Source: Nocardia wallacei
GTDB taxonomy: Bacteria > Actinomycetota > Actinomycetes > Mycobacteriales > Mycobacteriaceae
Length of the DNA stretch: 44,618 nucleotides
Assembly: GCF_029869545.1 (NCBI RefSeq)
Contig: NZ_JARWQD010000096.1
Coordinates: forward strand, 1-44,618
Direction of reading: 5' to 3'
The stretch's first letter is position 1. Every line of letters starts with the position of its first letter. Below, piece after piece: positions 41,918-44,618 of the stretch. The position numbers and the translations under genes are program-made. The notes below the pieces were generated by a model that saw nothing but the letters and a program-made list of their open reading frames with translations, searched no databases and was not told the DNA's origin.

Positions 41918-42997
41918 ATGATCCCCACGATCGTCTGGGGCACCGGGAACGTCGGCCGCGCGGCCATTCGTGCCGTGGCCGCCCATCCGGCGCTGGAACT
42001 GTCCGGAGTCATCGTCCACAGCCCCGCCAAGGTCGGCCGCGACGCGGGTGAGCTCGCGGGCCTCGACCACGCCCTGGACGTCGCGGCCACCGACGACGTC
42101 GAGGCCGTGCTGGCGGCCGGGCCGCGCGCGGTCGTCTACGCGGCCTCCGGCGACATCCGGCCCGACGACGCGCTCGCCGATATCGTCCGGGCGATCGGCG
42201 CGGGCGCGGTCGTCGTGACCCCCGCGCTGTACGCGTTCTACGACCACCGCAGCGCCCCAACGGAATTGCGCGAGCGGGTGCTGTCGGCGATCGCCGCGGG
42301 CGGTGGCTCGCTGTTCGTCTCCGGCGTCGACCCGGGCTGGGGCAACGATGTGCTGCCGCTGCTGGTCGCGGGGCTGGGCAGCGAGGTGGAGGAGATCCGC
42401 TGCCAGGAGATCTTCGACTACACCACCTACGACCAGCCCGACTCGGTGCGCTACCTGGTCGGCATGGGCCAGCCGATGGATTACCGGCCGCCGATGCTGG
42501 CGCCGGGTGTGCCGACCATGGTGTGGGGCGGGCAGATTCGGCTGCTGGCCCGGGCGCTGGGGGCCGAACTCGACGAGATCCGCGAGACCCTGGACCGGCG
42601 GGCGCTCGACGACACCGTCGTCACCGAGCGGATGGGCGCCTTCGACGCCGGGACCCAGGGCGCGGTGCGGTTCGAGGTGCAGGGCATCGTCGGCGGCGAG
42701 CCGCGCCTGGTCATCGAGCACGTGACCCGCATCCACCCGGCCTGCGCGCCGGACTGGCCGACGCCGCCGACCGGCGACGGGGCGCATCGGGTGATCGTCG
42801 AGGGCCGTCCGCGCATCGAGGTCACCGTCGAGGCCGGTGACGAGGACGGCAACCGGTCCGCGGGCGGCAATGCCACCGCGGTCGGCCGCCTGGTCGGGGC
42901 CATCGACTGGCTTGTGGCCGCCGAACCCGGACTCTACGACGCGCTCGACATCCCCGTGCGTCCCGCGACCGGCATTCTCGAAAGGAAACGACCATGA
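41918..42997 (+). CDS. Dihydrodipicolinate-reductase-like NAD(P)-dependent protein
   Basis: 359 residues. The N-terminal Rossmann domain begins IVWGTGNVGRAAIRAVAAHPALELSGVIVHSPAKVGRDAGELAG, as in the 2,4-diaminopentanoate-dehydrogenase-like/DapB-N proteins common in mycobacteria. Then AVVYAASGDIRPDD, a middle GVDPGWGNDVLPLLVAGLGSEVEEIRCQEIFDYTTYDQPDSVR, and the late HRVIVEGRPRIEVTVEA follow. The substrate is unknown. The stop overlaps the next gene's ATG (ATGA), so the two are translationally coupled. The possible KstR2-type box suggests lipid or sterol-ring metabolism, which is inference. Confidence 0.85.
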   Translation: MIPTIVWGTGNVGRAAIRAVAAHPALELSGVIVHSPAKVGRDAGELAGLDHALDVAATDDVEAVLAAGPRAVVYAASGDIRPDDALADIVRAIGAGAVVVTPALYAFYDHRSAPTELRERVLSAIAAGGGSLFVSGVDPGWGNDVLPLLVAGLGSEVEEIRCQEIFDYTTYDQPDSVRYLVGMGQPMDYRPPMLAPGVPTMVWGGQIRLLARALGAELDEIRETLDRRALDDTVVTERMGAFDAGTQGAVRFEVQGIVGGEPRLVIEHVTRIHPACAPDWPTPPTGDGAHRVIVEGRPRIEVTVEAGDEDGNRSAGGNATAVGRLVGAIDWLVAAEPGLYDALDIPVRPATGILERKRP

Positions 42998-43491
42998 TCA
43001 TCGATGTGCCCGAGGGCCGCGACCCGATCGAATACGTCTGGGGCGAGATGGTGCCCGGAATCGGCGTCGCCGCATCGCAATTCGCGCTCGCCGTGTACTC
43101 CGACAGCACGCTGGGGCTGCGCGAGTTCGAGGCCGCCCGGCTGCGCATCGCCCAGATCAACGGGTGCCTGTTCTGCCAGGACTGGCGCACCGAACGCGAC
43201 GGCGCCAAGGTCGAGGCGGAATTCGCCGACGCCGTCGCCGACTGGCGCGGCACGGATCGGTTCGACGAGCGCACCCGGCTCGCCGCCGAGTACGCCGAAC
43301 GCTACGCGCTCGACCACCACAACCTCGACGACGAGTTCTGGTCCCGCATGCTCACCCACTACACCCAGCGCGAGGCCGTCGAACTGACCATGTGCCTGGG
43401 CTCCTGGCTCGGCTTCGGCCGCCTCAACCGAGTCTTCGGCCTGGACACGGTGTGTGTGCTGCCGAGCCATATGGGGGGCAGACAGTCGTAG
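42994..43491 (+). CDS. Carboxymuconolactone-decarboxylase-family (AhpD-like) protein
   Basis: 165 residues, all helical. The motif LRIAQINGCLFCQDWRTER has the CxxC of the AhpD-like branch, with the downstream histidine replaced by an aspartate/tryptophan pair. The helices AAEYAERYALDHHNLDDEFW and REAVELTMCLGSWLGFGRLNRVFGLD complete the family pattern. It may be a peroxidase-like or a lactonase-like protein. The start overlaps the stop of the reductase gene by four bases. Confidence 0.87.
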   Translation: MIIDVPEGRDPIEYVWGEMVPGIGVAASQFALAVYSDSTLGLREFEAARLRIAQINGCLFCQDWRTERDGAKVEAEFADAVADWRGTDRFDERTRLAAEYAERYALDHHNLDDEFWSRMLTHYTQREAVELTMCLGSWLGFGRLNRVFGLDTVCVLPSHMGGRQS

Positions 43492-43493
43492 TG

Positions 43494-43549
43494 ATCCCGG
43501 CCAAAAGCGTGCCGGGATTGTGTGGGGTTGGTGCCGGGATTGTGTGGGA
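43494..43549. repeat. Hairpin and 22-bp direct repeats between converging genes
   Basis: ATCCCGGC (43494-43501) pairs with GCCGGGAT (43511-43518) around CAAAAGCGT, a likely terminator. GTGCCGGGATTGTGTGGG then occurs at 43509-43526 and again at 43531-43548, with a decayed third copy from 43554. It looks like a small dispersed repeat of the genome that doubles as a terminator. Confidence 0.6.
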
Positions 43550-43572
43550 GTTCGTGCCGGATGGTGCGGAAA

Positions 43573-44618
43573 TCAGTACGGCTCGGCGGCGGCTCGTACC
43601 CGCCCGGAATCGATGGCATCCTGTAGTGCCTGCTTGTCGGAGAGCGTCTGGTTGGTGTAGGCCGCCGCGAAATCGGCCATGGCGCAGTCGAATACGTCGC
43701 TCGTGCCCAGGTAGGCGGCGATGGCGACGCGGTCGCCGGAGCGGGCGTGGGCGCGCGCGAGCACGGCGCCGCACAGGGCGGAGTAGGCCGCCAGCTCCGC
43801 GGCGGACATGGCGGCGATATCGGCCGAGCCCTTCATATCCCGCAGCTGGCGCACATAGAACCAGTTGTCGGCGGGGCCGGTGCACCACCCGAGGAAGATA
43901 TCGCTGGCCGACTGCATGAGCCGCTGCCCGACCACCACCCGGTGCCCCTGGTGCCGGTAGGCGCTCGCGGGCAGATGGGCGGCGAGCACCGCGCATTCGG
44001 CCTGCTTCACCTGCAGGAACAGGGGACCGGCGGTTTCCCGGTCCTGAAGCAGGACGACGAAGCAGCGGGTCCCGACGCTGCCGACGCCGACCACCTTCAG
44101 GGCGAAGTCGACGATCTCGTAGCGGTCGATCAGGACGCGGCGCTCGTCGGGCAGGCTGCGCCGGTAGTCGGCGAAGACCGTCTCGATCAGCCGCCGGTCC
44201 ACCAGTTCGATCGGCACCAGCAGCGGAGGCTGGTTCTTGATCCGCGGTACGCCGTGCCGGTCCGGTTCGGTCAGTTTGTTCAGCGCCTGCAGGCTGGTGC
44301 GGCGGCGGGCGCTGTCGGTCGCCTTCTCGATCTTCTTGCGCCGCTTCGGTTCATCGATCAGCCGCAGCACCTCGTCGGCGGCGGCGACCTGGTACCACAC
44401 CGTCAGGCTGTCCAGGGCGGCCAGGTGGTGCATGGTCTCGCGGTAGGCCGCGGCCGCGGCCCGGCCGGCGTCGGCCGTCAGCTGAACGGAGAAGACGCCC
44501 GCGAGAGCGGGGGCCCCCTGGAACCACACCGTCTGGCTGTCCTGGGCGGCCTGGTGGTGCTTGGTCTCGCGTTCGGCCGCGGCCGCGGCCCGGACGGCGT
44601 CGCCGGTCTGCTGATCGG
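43573..44618 (-). CDS. DUF2252 protein, C-terminal part (gene runs off the window)
   Basis: About 300 residues of reliable sequence plus a doubtful N-terminal end. Family signatures: AAAAYRETMHHLAALDSLTVWY, KLTEPDRHGVPRIKNQPPLL, VDFALKVVGVGSVGTRCFVVLLQ, PLFLQVKQAECAV, HQGHRVVVGQRLMQSASDIFLGWC and the closing DFAAAYTNQTLSDKQALQDAIDSG. Full-length members are roughly 430-470 residues, so the N-terminal third lies beyond the window. Upstream of about 44509 the frame stays open to the edge but reads a corrupted copy of residues found just downstream, which suggests an assembly artefact. A GTG at 44529 exists but is not a believable start. Function of the family is not settled; it has a kinase-like fold. 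Confidence 0.82.
   Translation of the reverse strand, partial: DQQTGDAVRAAAAAERETKHHQAAQDSQTVWFQGAPALAGVFSVQLTADAGRAAAAAYRETMHHLAALDSLTVWYQVAAADEVLRLIDEPKRRKKIEKATDSARRRTSLQALNKLTEPDRHGVPRIKNQPPLLVPIELVDRRLIETVFADYRRSLPDERRVLIDRYEIVDFALKVVGVGSVGTRCFVVLLQDRETAGPLFLQVKQAECAVLAAHLPASAYRHQGHRVVVGQRLMQSASDIFLGWCTGPADNWFYVRQLRDMKGSADIAAMSAAELAAYSALCGAVLARAHARSGDRVAIAAYLGTSDVFDCAMADFAAAYTNQTLSDKQALQDAIDSGRVRAAAEPY
44391..44618. repeat. Imperfect 100-bp direct repeat at the right edge
   Basis: 44391-44490 and 44519-44618 align without gaps with about 12 differences. Half of these are A to T on the plus strand (CAGG to CTGG and similar). The copies are separated by 28 bp and keep the DUF2252 frame. 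Confidence 0.8.

Overview
The window looks like chromosomal DNA of a high-GC mycolic-acid actinomycete, most likely Nocardia or a close relative. Third codon positions are strongly G/C, GTG starts are frequent, and several genes have a TANNNT box 6-8 nt before the start codon, as in leaderless actinobacterial mRNAs. The gene order efpA-like, cysG/cobA, cobB, cobO, chelatase-like, GNAT, mqo, hydrolase, map matches, as I recall it, the Mycobacterium tuberculosis Rv2846c-Rv2861c neighbourhood. No rRNA, tRNA, CRISPR array, transposase or phage gene was seen. Both ends look like contig ends: the left 40 bases break a reading frame, and the right 100 bases are a corrupted copy of sequence 130 bp further in.

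Region 1 (1-9650) is accessory. It holds a broken FAD oxidoreductase of the phosphonate-cluster type divergent from a PhnF-like GntR repressor, with two near-identical operators between them. Next come a double-module histidine kinase, a small acidic secreted protein, a luciferase-like monooxygenase, and a group made of a Scr1/XRE regulator, two SAV2177-type methyltransferases, a split-barrel protein and a lectin-like protein.

Region 2 (9689-24549) is the conserved core: map and cobQ (with a duplicated junction), a degenerate and an intact alpha/beta hydrolase, mqo, a GNAT, an SDR, an EI24/CysZ-like membrane protein, an AAA+/VWA chelatase-like protein, a sirtuin, cobO, cobB and a CobE/CbiG-C protein. 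The cob genes act in the late part of adenosylcobalamin synthesis: amidation, cobalt handling and adenosylation.

Region 3 (24559-33779) separates cobE from cysG and is not part of that core. It contains a TetR/SnoaL-like pair around a perfect operator, a DUF2293 protein, two paralogous DoxX-like membrane proteins with a C-terminal soluble domain, an uncharacterised protein plus an APH-type phosphotransferase between them, a secreted alpha/beta hydrolase and an Rv1155-type split-barrel protein. A KstR-type box and a second inverted repeat lie in the intergenic stretch before the second DoxX-like gene.

Region 4 (33852-44618) has the fused siroheme/precorrin-2 enzyme, an EfpA-like exporter, a Uma2 nuclease-fold protein, an SMP-30-like protein divergent from a thioesterase-like protein, a cytosine permease/deaminase operon, an ankyrin protein, a reductase plus CMD-family pair behind a KstR2-like box, and a truncated DUF2252 gene at the edge.
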